NCBI GenBank assembly: GCA_017612755.1 | Contig: JAGAFH010000032.1 | Span: 1 to 7,284, forward strand | Length of the DNA: 7,284 nucleotides | Source of the DNA: Clostridiales bacterium | GTDB lineage: Bacteria > Bacillota > Clostridia > Saccharofermentanales > Saccharofermentanaceae | Direction: 5' to 3' | In this document: positions 1 to 5,782 of the stretch, in pieces | How the letters are laid out: every line of letters begins with the position of its first letter | Numbering within the stretch: the stretch's first letter is position 1 | Notes under the pieces: generated by a model | Seen by the model: only the letters and a program-made list of their open reading frames with translations | Told to the model about the DNA's origin: nothing | The model's database searches: none | Made by a program: the position numbers and the translations under genes

Positions 1-848
1 ACCCTTCTTGAAAGAGCGATCTTATCCTTATCCTCTACAGCCATAAAGCGGAGAAGGATATGGGGCATACCGAAATATCCAAGGCCCCATGCAAATGTGG
101 AAACGATAGGAAGGAAACCGTAAGATCCGGTAGCTGATGTTCCGATATCATAACCCTTGAATACATCGAGATAACCGTCGAATGCCTTTACGTTATCGAT
201 GGCAGTGCCAAGGCTTCCTGCCTTAGAGATACCGAATCCCACAACAACGATAAGGGCAACTGTCATGATGATGCTCTGTACGAAGTCTGTGGTAGAAGCA
301 GCCAGGAATCCTCCCAGTGCGCAGTAGATAACGATTACTACTGCAGAAAGGATCATGGCAGTAAGATAATCTATACCAAAGAGCGATGAGAAGAGCTTAC
401 CGCAGGCGGCAAAGCCGGATGCCGTGTAAGGTACGAAGAAGACAACGATGAAAAGAGCTGCAACGGCAGTAAGGATATTCTTATCATCACCGAATCTTCT
501 GGAGAAGAAATCAGGGATCGTGAAAGATCCTACTTTCTGTGTGTAGATACGAAGTCTCTTGGCAACGATAAGCCAGTTGATATAAGTTCCGATGGCAAGA
601 CCGATGGCAGTCCAGGATGCTTCTGCAAGTCCGGTTGCAAGAGCAAGTCCGGGAAGTCCCAGAAGGAGCCAGGAACTCATGTCGGAAGCTTCGGCACTCA
701 TGGCAGCGACCAAAGGTCCCAGATGCCTGCCTCCAAGATAGAAATCATCGGAGCTCTTATTCTTCTTGCTGAAGAAAGCACCGATAGAGATCATCATGAT
801 GAGATAACAGATGATCGTGATAAGAATGCAGATAGTTGTTCCAGTCAT
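1..848 (-). CDS. putP: Sodium/solute symporter, PutP-like (sodium/proline symporter family), C-terminal part outside window
   Basis: Read from 848 leftwards, the frame stays open to the window edge and gives 282 residues of a protein usually near 500. It begins MTGTTICILITIICYLIMM, a first membrane segment, then the family signature SDDFYLGGRHLGP and ASDMSSWLLLGLPG. Later blocks also match PutP as I know it: a TIPDFFSRRF stretch, an IVIYCALGGFLAAS segment and GLGYFGMPHILLRFMA. Arg41 and Asp56 line up with Arg40 and Asp55 of E. coli PutP, residues known to matter for sodium-coupled proline uptake. The position of E. coli Gly58 is Ser59 here. The family moves proline or related solutes inward with sodium across the cytoplasmic membrane. 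The sodium-site serine/threonine of the later helices lies beyond the edge. The start is fixed by an AAGGAGGG ribosome site (865-859) ten bases upstream; an earlier ATG at 855 stops at once. Family assignment is firm; proline as substrate is less certain. Confidence 0.9.
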   Translation of the reverse strand, partial: MTGTTICILITIICYLIMMISIGAFFSKKNKSSDDFYLGGRHLGPLVAAMSAEASDMSSWLLLGLPGLALATGLAEASWTAIGLAIGTYINWLIVAKRLRIYTQKVGSFTIPDFFSRRFGDDKNILTAVAALFIVVFFVPYTASGFAACGKLFSSLFGIDYLTAMILSAVVIVIYCALGGFLAASTTDFVQSIIMTVALIVVVGFGISKAGSLGTAIDNVKAFDGYLDVFKGYDIGTSATGSYGFLPIVSTFAWGLGYFGMPHILLRFMAVEDKDKIALSRR

Positions 849-877
849 ACTACATTCACCCTCCTTTTTCAAAAACA

Positions 878-895
878 ATCAGATTTTATCAGATT
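878..895. repeat. Direct repeat ATCAGATT x2 overlapping the putP promoter
   Basis: ATCAGATT occurs at 878-885 and again at 888-895, a 10-base period, so the two copies fall on the same face of the helix. The pair overlaps the -10 box of the putP-like promoter. This could be an operator, but an 8-base repeat in AT-rich DNA may arise by chance. I could not find a convincing plus-strand promoter for the DUF4349 gene in the rest of this gap. Confidence 0.3.
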
Positions 896-911
896 AAAGA
901 ATATGCCGCAA
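883..911 (-). promoter_or_regulatory. Probable sigma-A promoter of the putP-like gene
   Basis: On the minus strand TTGCGG (911-906) is separated by exactly 17 bases from TAAAAT (888-883). The -10 box is preceded by TGA, making an extended -10 (TGnTAAAAT). Only three of six -35 bases match consensus, which the extended -10 could offset. Predicted transcription start is near 876, leaving about 28 bases of leader before the ATG, enough for the ribosome site. Spacing and position support it; it is untested. Confidence 0.6.
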
Positions 912-960
912 CCAACAGAAACCGACTGCGTGTATATAGGTGAAAGGGAGGTAAACCACC

Positions 961-2007
961 ATGAAAAAGTCAAAGATCATAATAATCGTAACAGCAGCAT
1001 TCTTGTCACTGGTCCTCTTTATCGGAGGCCTGGCAGCAATCGGGGCGGCATTGAGTAGCAGCAGTTCATCCGCCCGCCGCACAAATGATAAGAACAACAC
1101 AGCGGAGGCAACAGCAGCGGCAAACGAAATAGCATATGCTTTAGATGAACCGGCTGTTGAATATAACGCAGATATGGCAGATGCAGAATACTATTCAGAA
1201 GAATATTATCTTAACGGCGATGCAGGATATGACCTGATCAGCGCAGATGTTTCTCCTGAAGGGATCAATGTAGCAGATACGAGTTCAAAGCTCATAAGGA
1301 CAGTAAATATGTCCATCGAGACAGAACTCTTCGACGATATGGATTCAGCCATCAAGAACAGGATCAATGAATATGGCGGATATTTTGAATCCATGTCCGT
1401 AACAGGAACCGGAAAGAACGAAAACTACAGATATGGTTACTACACCATCAGGATCCCTGCGGCAAACCTGGACGCTTTTATCGCTTCCATCAACGGAAAC
1501 GGTACCATCATTTCCCAGAGCGAGAGCACTGTAGACGTTACTTTAGACTATGTAGATATGGAAGCCCACATCGAATCCTTAAGGACCGAGCAGGAAGCCC
1601 TTCAGGGAATGCTGGCAGAAGCAACGGAACTTGAGACCATCATCATCCTTCAGGACGAGCTGTCATCCGTAAGCTATGAGATCGAAAGTTACGAGTCCCA
1701 GATAAGGACCATGGATAACCAGGTGTCATACAGCACCCTCTATCTCACAGTTAACGAAGTAGTAACAGAGACTCCTGTGGTAGAGACAAGAACAATGACT
1801 TACGGCGAAAAGCTCTCCGAGAGTTTCCTCGGCAGCGTCAATAAGATCAAGGAGGACTGCAAGGCAGGCATCATCGGACTGGCAGCAGCTCTTCCCCACC
1901 TGATCATCTTAGCATTCTTCGTTCTTATCGCTTTTATCATCATCAAGATCACAATCAGGAGAGCAAAGAAAAAGAAGGCTCTTAAAGCAGCAAAAGTAAG
2001 CGCATAA
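961..2007 (+). CDS. DUF4349 domain membrane protein
   Basis: A 348-residue protein. Residues about 5-31 form a hydrophobic segment (signal peptide or membrane anchor), followed by a Ser/Thr/Ala/Asn-rich and then acidic, Tyr-rich linker to about residue 110. The DUF4349 core follows: SKLIRTVNMSIETE, NEYGGYFESMSVTG, YYTIRIPAANLDAFI, and VDVTLDYVDMEAHIESL starting near residue 191. A heptad-like coiled coil spans about 200-262 and a Val/Thr-rich strand region ends the domain. A second hydrophobic helix (about 304-328) is followed by a lysine-rich tail, so the C-terminus should be cytoplasmic with the core outside. The function of DUF4349 is not known. Many members are lipoproteins, but here no cysteine lies near the N-terminal segment. 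The start is supported by AAGGGAGGT at 944-952, eight bases upstream. It is followed by a strong terminator, so it is probably transcribed alone. Confidence 0.88.
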   Translation: MKKSKIIIIVTAAFLSLVLFIGGLAAIGAALSSSSSSARRTNDKNNTAEATAAANEIAYALDEPAVEYNADMADAEYYSEEYYLNGDAGYDLISADVSPEGINVADTSSKLIRTVNMSIETELFDDMDSAIKNRINEYGGYFESMSVTGTGKNENYRYGYYTIRIPAANLDAFIASINGNGTIISQSESTVDVTLDYVDMEAHIESLRTEQEALQGMLAEATELETIIILQDELSSVSYEIESYESQIRTMDNQVSYSTLYLTVNEVVTETPVVETRTMTYGEKLSESFLGSVNKIKEDCKAGIIGLAAALPHLIILAFFVLIAFIIIKITIRRAKKKKALKAAKVSA

Positions 2008-2027
2008 TACCAACTGTTTATTTCATG

Positions 2028-2061
2028 GGGGCGTGACAAAGACCGTCACGCCCCTTTTTTT
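2028..2061 (+). terminator. Intrinsic terminator after the DUF4349 gene
   Basis: A perfect 10-base-pair GC-rich stem, GGGGCGTGAC (2028-2037) with GTCACGCCCC (2045-2054), has a 7-base loop and is followed directly by seven T (2055-2061). It lies 20 bases past the stop codon. It should separate the DUF4349 transcript from gltA. Confidence 0.93.
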
Positions 2062-2064
2062 ATC

Positions 2065-2093
2065 TTAAAAATAAGTAATTTTTGTGATATTAT
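2065..2093 (+). promoter_or_regulatory. Probable sigma-A promoter of the citrate synthase gene
   Basis: TTAAAA (2065-2070, four of six matches to TTGACA) lies 17 bases before TATTAT (2088-2093). TGA just before the latter makes an extended -10. Transcription would start near 2100, giving a leader of about 35 bases that contains the AAAGGAG ribosome site (2122-2128). An overlapping TATAAA at 2091-2096 is an alternative -10. Confidence 0.55.
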
Positions 2094-2135
2094 AAATAGG
2101 TCGTTATCAAAAATCCAACAAAAAGGAGTAATACC

Positions 2136-3515
2136 ATGGCAGTACCTAACAAGTTTTCAAAGATTACCCCTGAGATAGAGACACTTGCAGAGCTTTGCAC
2201 GCAAAACAGGATAGATCCTGAATTATATACAAAATATGACGTAAAGCGCGGTCTTCGCGACATTAACGGTAAGGGCGTTCTTACAGGCCTTACCCAGATC
2301 TCCGAGATCCTCTCTTCCAAGGTAGTAGACGGAAAGTCTGTTCCCTGTGACGGTGAACTCTATTACCGTGGCATCGACGTAAGGGATCTTGTAAACGGAT
2401 TCATCAAGGAAAACAGATTTAATGGGTTTGAAGAAGCCAGCTATCTGTTGCTTTTCGGAAAGCTCCCTACTGAAGGAGACCTTCACGGTTTCATGAGGAT
2501 CCTTACTGATTACAGGAATGCCCTTCCCAAGAACTTCGTCAGGGACATTATCATGAAAAAGCCCAGTGACGACATCATGAACAACATCTCAAGGGGTATC
2601 CTTAATCTTTATGCATACGATTCAAATGCCAACGATACCTCTATTCCCAATGTTTTAAGGCAGTCACTGGAACTTATATCCATCTTCCCTATGCTGGCAG
2701 TCCACAGCTATTCTGCCAAGAAGTACTATAACGACAGAGGAAGCCTTATAATCCACAGGCCCCAGCCTACCCTGTCCACGGCTGAGAATATCCTTTATAT
2801 GCTCCGCCCGGATAACAGCTATACGGAACTTGAAGCAAGGATCCTGGATATCTCCCTGGTTCTCCACGCAGAACACGGCGGCGGTAACAACTCCTCCTTC
2901 ACCACCCACGTGGTAACAAGTTCCGGTACAGATACATATTCAGCCATCTCTGCCGCTATGGCTTCCCTCAAAGGACCTAAGCACGGCGGCGCCAACATCA
3001 AGGTCATGAAGATGTTCGCGGAGATCAAGAGGAACGTTAAAGACTGGAACGATGAAGACGAGCTCAGAGCCTACTTAAGAAAGATCCTCCACAAGGAAGC
3101 TTTCGACGGATCCGGTGTCATCTATGGAATGGGTCACGCAGTCTATTCCATCTCAGACCCCAGAGCCCGTATCTTCAAAGGATATGTAGAAAAGCTCTCT
3201 GTTGAAAAGAAAAAGGAGAACGAGTTCGCCCTCTACTCCAATATCGAGAAGATCGCAGCAGAGCTCATCGCCGAAGAGAGACGTATCTATAAGGGTGTAT
3301 CCGCCAATATCGACTTCTACAGCGGCTTTGTTTACAGCATGCTGAACCTGCCTGTTGAACTCTACACTCCCCTCTTTGCGATCTCCAGGATCTCCGGCTG
3401 GTCGGCCCACAGGATCGAGGAACTTACAAACGCAGGAAAGATCATCCGTCCCGCCTATATGTGCGTACAGGAAAGAAACAAGTTCATTCCCCTGGACGAG
3501 CGCGACGAAGAGTGA
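2136..3515 (+). CDS. gltA: Citrate synthase (Si-type), full length
   Basis: A 459-residue protein that condenses oxaloacetate with acetyl-CoA to citrate in the cytoplasm. In anaerobic Clostridia this usually feeds 2-oxoglutarate and glutamate synthesis rather than a full cycle; that role is inferred. The N-terminal part contains RGLRDINGKGVLTGLTQISE and YYRGIDVRDL, typical of the family. The substrate-binding block HAEHGGGNNSSFTTH starts at His244. The catalytic triad known from E. coli GltA (His264, His305, Asp362) matches His283 in GPKHGGAN, His334 in GMGHAVY and Asp393 in NIDFYSG. A C-terminal RISGWSAHRIEEL block completes the fold, so the enzyme looks intact and active. It is somewhat longer than E. 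coli GltA (427). 2-Methylcitrate synthase is a related alternative, but no propionate genes are nearby. The start is set by AAAGGAG seven bases upstream of the ATG. The stop codon lies inside a repeat element. Confidence 0.95.
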   Translation: MAVPNKFSKITPEIETLAELCTQNRIDPELYTKYDVKRGLRDINGKGVLTGLTQISEILSSKVVDGKSVPCDGELYYRGIDVRDLVNGFIKENRFNGFEEASYLLLFGKLPTEGDLHGFMRILTDYRNALPKNFVRDIIMKKPSDDIMNNISRGILNLYAYDSNANDTSIPNVLRQSLELISIFPMLAVHSYSAKKYYNDRGSLIIHRPQPTLSTAENILYMLRPDNSYTELEARILDISLVLHAEHGGGNNSSFTTHVVTSSGTDTYSAISAAMASLKGPKHGGANIKVMKMFAEIKRNVKDWNDEDELRAYLRKILHKEAFDGSGVIYGMGHAVYSISDPRARIFKGYVEKLSVEKKKENEFALYSNIEKIAAELIAEERRIYKGVSANIDFYSGFVYSMLNLPVELYTPLFAISRISGWSAHRIEELTNAGKIIRPAYMCVQERNKFIPLDERDEE

Positions 3516-3581
3516 CACAGGGGGACGTATCTCCAACTGACACATTTTGGCACATGGGGACACATCTCCAAGCAACACATT
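3513..3581. repeat. Two tandem copies of a 34-base GACAC/GGGGAC element
   Basis: Copy 1 (3513-3546) and copy 2 (3548-3581) align without gaps at 27 of 34 positions, with one base between them. Each reads TG(A/G)CACA, then GGGGAC, then ATCTCCAA (copy 1 has T before the final ATCTCC A), ending ACACATT. Within each copy GGGGA can pair with TCTCC around a 4-base loop, giving a small hairpin. The first bases of copy 1 (TGA) are the gltA stop codon. From memory, similar GACAC...GGGGAC...TCTCC intergenic repeats are dispersed in Firmicutes genomes, some near IS200-like transposases. No transposase is present here. Confidence 0.6.
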
Positions 3582-3594
3582 ATCAGGCAAACGA

Positions 3595-3628
3595 AAAGGC
3601 GGCCCTCAACCGGCCGCCTTTATTATTA
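3595..3628. terminator. Bidirectional terminator between gltA and the converging surface-protein gene
   Basis: A 10-base-pair stem (AAAGGCGGCC at 3595-3604 with GGCCGCCTTT at 3612-3621) encloses a 7-base loop. On the plus strand it runs into TTTATTATTA; on the minus strand into TTTTCGTTT. The tracts are interrupted but the stem is strong, and its place between two convergent stops (3515 and 3632) fits a shared terminator. Confidence 0.82.
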
Positions 3629-3631
3629 CCA

Positions 3632-5695
3632 TCAGGGATTCTTACATACACCGCTTGAATCAAAGGTATAGTTTTTACCTTCGATCTTTATGGTACAGGA
3701 AGTAACCATATGGCCATCAGAATCAACGTAGTACCACTTACCGTCTGTCTTTACCCATTCCTCATAACACATGGCGTGATAATCACCGTCAAAGTAGTAA
3801 TAATAACCACCGATCTTATGCCATCCTAAGACAGCTTTACCGTCACTTCCGAAATAGAGCCAGTCACCTTCCCAGTCTACCCAGATATTGGTGCGCATCT
3901 TTCCGTCTGTTCCGAAGTAGTAGAAGTCATCTCCGATCCAGGAGATATCTGTATTCATAAAGCAGTTGGCTTCATCATCAAGATAATACCAGTAGCCGTT
4001 GATCTTCTGCCAGCCCCAGCGGAGGACTCCGTCTGTACCAAAATATCTCCATGTACCATCATCATCATACCAGCCGGTAACCATAATACCGTCTTCGTCA
4101 AAATAGTATTCTTTGTCTTTATAATCCAACCAGCCGGTAAACATATGGGAAAGTGTTCCATCTGAATCATCAAAGTAATACCACTTACCGCTGATCTTCT
4201 GCCAGCCGTTTTTCAAAGCGCCGTCAGTACCGAAATACAACCATTCATAATGGTCCGGGAACTGATACCAGCCGGTTACCATGGCACCGCTGTCAGAAAA
4301 ATAATAGTCTTCCCCATCCAGATACAGCCAGCCGGTGCTCATATAAGGGAACGCATCCCCTTCTTTTATAAAGTAATACCATTTACCGCCGATCTTCTGC
4401 CAGCCCTCAACATAAGTTCCGTCACTTCCAACATAAGCCCAAAGCTCGCCGATCTTTTCCCAATAACTGTTTTTAAGGGCTCCGCTTGACTCGAAAGTAT
4501 ATTCCACACCATCGACAGTAAATGTACCGGTCACCATCAAGCCGCCATAAACCGGATCAAGATAATACTTTTTCCCGCCGATGGTCTGCCATCCTGTCAG
4601 AACCACTCCGTTACTGTCGAAATAGAAATAGCCGTTTTTACCATAGCATGTCAGCTTCTGCCAGCCCGTGACCATAGCTCCGCTGTCGTTAAAATAATAT
4701 GTTTTTCCGCTTAAGACCTTCCAGCCTGTTGCCATAAAAGGTCCGACGGAATCAGTAGAGAAGTAATACCACTTTCCTGACAGTTTCTGCCATCCCTTAA
4801 GGAGCACTCCGTTACTCTCGCTGTAGTACCATTTATTGTTGATCTTAGTCCATCCTGTGGTCATGTATCCGTTACTGTCAAAGGCATAATACTTACCTTT
4901 GATCTCAAAGACCTTATTCTTCAGAAATTCTCCGTCGTAGTTCTTAAACTTCCATTTATTACCGCTCTTGACCCATCCGGTATCAGAAGGGACCGATGAA
5001 ATGATATTAACATCATCATCAACATACAAATATATAAGTCCGTTCATGGAATAGGCATCAATTCCACCCTGACTTTTCTTCTTACCGTACTCATATACAA
5101 AGCTCAATCTTGGGTTTGAGGAAATATCGAGTTCCGTCAGAGGATTACCGCTGATATAGAGCATCTCAAGACTTTTGCAATATGTAATATCGATGGAAGA
5201 GATATTATTATCCGAACAGTCAAGAAGATACATATTTTTGAAAAAGGATATACCATCCATTTTACTGATACCCTTTCCATTGACTCTCATCTCGGTAACT
5301 GCATTCAGCTCAGCACTACTCAAACCGCCGGATCCGTCTGTATCTATAACATCTGAGATATATGTCCTGAATTTCGCATCAGGGAAATTCATCGGACCTA
5401 TGTTAAATTCTATATACAGAACATCAGAATCATCTTCATCAGAGACCTCGATATCTTCAGTTATCTCTTCTTCAAAGAGTATCTCTTCACCGGCTTCTTC
5501 TGTTTCAGAGGACTCCCCGCACTCATACTCATCAGAGAGTACTTCTTCACAGTCTTCCTCTTCTTCTGATATAAGGATCTCCGGATCTTCAGAGATATCA
5601 GTCTCTTCATCTGCCAGGCAGGCAAGACCGCTTCCCAATACTACAGTTGAAATCAGGCCGAGAGAAACCGCGCTCTTTAATAATGACTTTTTCAT
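3632..5695 (-). CDS. Secreted LRR and cell-wall-binding repeat protein with EF-hand-like loop
   Basis: A 687-residue exported protein. Residues 1-28 are a signal peptide (MKKSLLKS, hydrophobic core, likely cut after ACLA). Residues 29 to about 95 are a Glu/Asp-rich linker with Cys49 and Cys59. NFPDAKFRTYISDVI leads into a canonical EF-hand-type loop, DTDGSGGLSSAE (118-129), then two to three LRRs (about 133-205). A short linker is followed by 21 aromatic GKWYYF...GxMxTGW modules (241-687) of the choline-binding/cell-wall-binding type (CW_binding_1-like). These repeats are known to bind choline on teichoic acids in some bacteria; the ligand here is unknown. The LRRs probably bind a protein or glycan partner. 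The start is supported by AGGAG (5707-5703) seven bases upstream. It lies 87 bases downstream of a related gene on the same strand. No catalytic domain is visible, so it is a surface binding or scaffold protein rather than a recognisable enzyme. Confidence 0.88.
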   Translation of the reverse strand: MKKSLLKSAVSLGLISTVVLGSGLACLADEETDISEDPEILISEEEEDCEEVLSDEYECGESSETEEAGEEILFEEEITEDIEVSDEDDSDVLYIEFNIGPMNFPDAKFRTYISDVIDTDGSGGLSSAELNAVTEMRVNGKGISKMDGISFFKNMYLLDCSDNNISSIDITYCKSLEMLYISGNPLTELDISSNPRLSFVYEYGKKKSQGGIDAYSMNGLIYLYVDDDVNIISSVPSDTGWVKSGNKWKFKNYDGEFLKNKVFEIKGKYYAFDSNGYMTTGWTKINNKWYYSESNGVLLKGWQKLSGKWYYFSTDSVGPFMATGWKVLSGKTYYFNDSGAMVTGWQKLTCYGKNGYFYFDSNGVVLTGWQTIGGKKYYLDPVYGGLMVTGTFTVDGVEYTFESSGALKNSYWEKIGELWAYVGSDGTYVEGWQKIGGKWYYFIKEGDAFPYMSTGWLYLDGEDYYFSDSGAMVTGWYQFPDHYEWLYFGTDGALKNGWQKISGKWYYFDDSDGTLSHMFTGWLDYKDKEYYFDEDGIMVTGWYDDDGTWRYFGTDGVLRWGWQKINGYWYYLDDEANCFMNTDISWIGDDFYYFGTDGKMRTNIWVDWEGDWLYFGSDGKAVLGWHKIGGYYYYFDGDYHAMCYEEWVKTDGKWYYVDSDGHMVTSCTIKIEGKNYTFDSSGVCKNP
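3635..4975 (-). repeat. 21 tandem cell-wall-binding modules, 18 arranged as six triplets
   Basis: Residues 241-687 divide into 21 modules of about 20-24 residues. Modules 1-3 (241-301) are short. From module 4 the first module of each triplet begins with Trp at residues 302, 369, 432, 498, 562 and 625, so triplets are 67, 63, 66, 64, 63 and 63 residues long. In each, the first module has an enlarged loop (22-24 residues), the second is exactly 20, and the third is 20-24. Examples of first modules start WQKLSGKWYYF, WQKIGGKWYYF, WQKISGKWYYF and WHKIGGYYYYF. Confidence 0.85.
5085..5299 (-). repeat. Short LRR stretch in the 687-residue surface protein
   Basis: Residues about 133-204 show a VTEMRVNGKGISKMDGI entry strand, then two clear 21-22-residue LRRs: MYLLDCSDNNISSIDITYC and LEMLYISGNPLTELDIS. 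A fading third follows (LSFVYEYG). The LxxLxCxxNxLxxLD pattern is that of LRR surface proteins of Clostridia and Bacteroidetes. This is too short to form a large ligand-binding arc. Confidence 0.75.
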
Positions 5696-5726
5696 CAGAT
5701 CTCTCCTCTCTATTTTATATGGACCA

Positions 5727-5732
5727 ATTATA
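5727..5732 (-). promoter_or_regulatory. Perfect -10 box upstream of the 687-residue protein gene
   Basis: On the minus strand TATAAT occurs 31 bases before the ATG, with a predicted start near 5720 and the ribosome site in between. No good -35 is present: the region 17 bases upstream reads GGCGGA, inside a hairpin. The downstream gene may therefore have a weak or activator-dependent promoter of its own, in addition to read-through from upstream. Confidence 0.45.
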
Positions 5733-5737
5733 TACCT

Positions 5738-5772
5738 TAAAACAAACGATCCGCCTCATACTTAAGTCGGAT
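5738..5772 (-). terminator. Possible weak terminator or attenuator between the two surface-protein genes
   Basis: On the minus strand ATCCG (5772-5768) pairs with CGGAT (5753-5749), and after one mismatch CTT pairs with GAG (one wobble), around a 6-base loop. A T-rich run, TTTGTTTT, follows. The stem is short and imperfect, so termination would be partial at best. It begins about 10 bases after the stop codon of the upstream gene. Confidence 0.4.
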
Positions 5773-5782
5773 TGTTGTTATA

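Noticed and set aside
849..960. Riboswitch or small RNA in the divergent gap
   Set aside because: Only about 110 bases with two ribosome sites and a promoter; no long hairpin or known aptamer pattern is visible.
723..1058. 111-residue plus-strand open frame spanning the divergent gap
   Set aside because: It overlaps the N-terminus of the symporter antisense and the DUF4349 start out of frame, with no domain or ribosome site.
3153..3590. 145-residue minus-strand open frame
   Set aside because: It lies antisense to the catalytic end of citrate synthase, whose conserved residues fix the coding strand.
3516..3594. Remnant of an insertion sequence after gltA
   Set aside because: No transposase fragment, terminal inverted repeats or target duplication are visible; only the short tandem element is supported.
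5612..5695. Lipoprotein signal (LAC) in the 687-residue protein
   Set aside because: The residues before Cys26 are SGLA, with glycine at the -3 position where a lipobox needs Leu or similar. ACLA followed by DEE is a better ordinary signal peptidase site.
5175..5765. 196-residue plus-strand open frame rich in serine
   Set aside because: It is the antisense of the acidic Glu/Asp/Ser linker and LRRs of the 687-residue protein. Its serine runs come from reversed GAA/GAT codons, and it has no ribosome site or recognisable domain.
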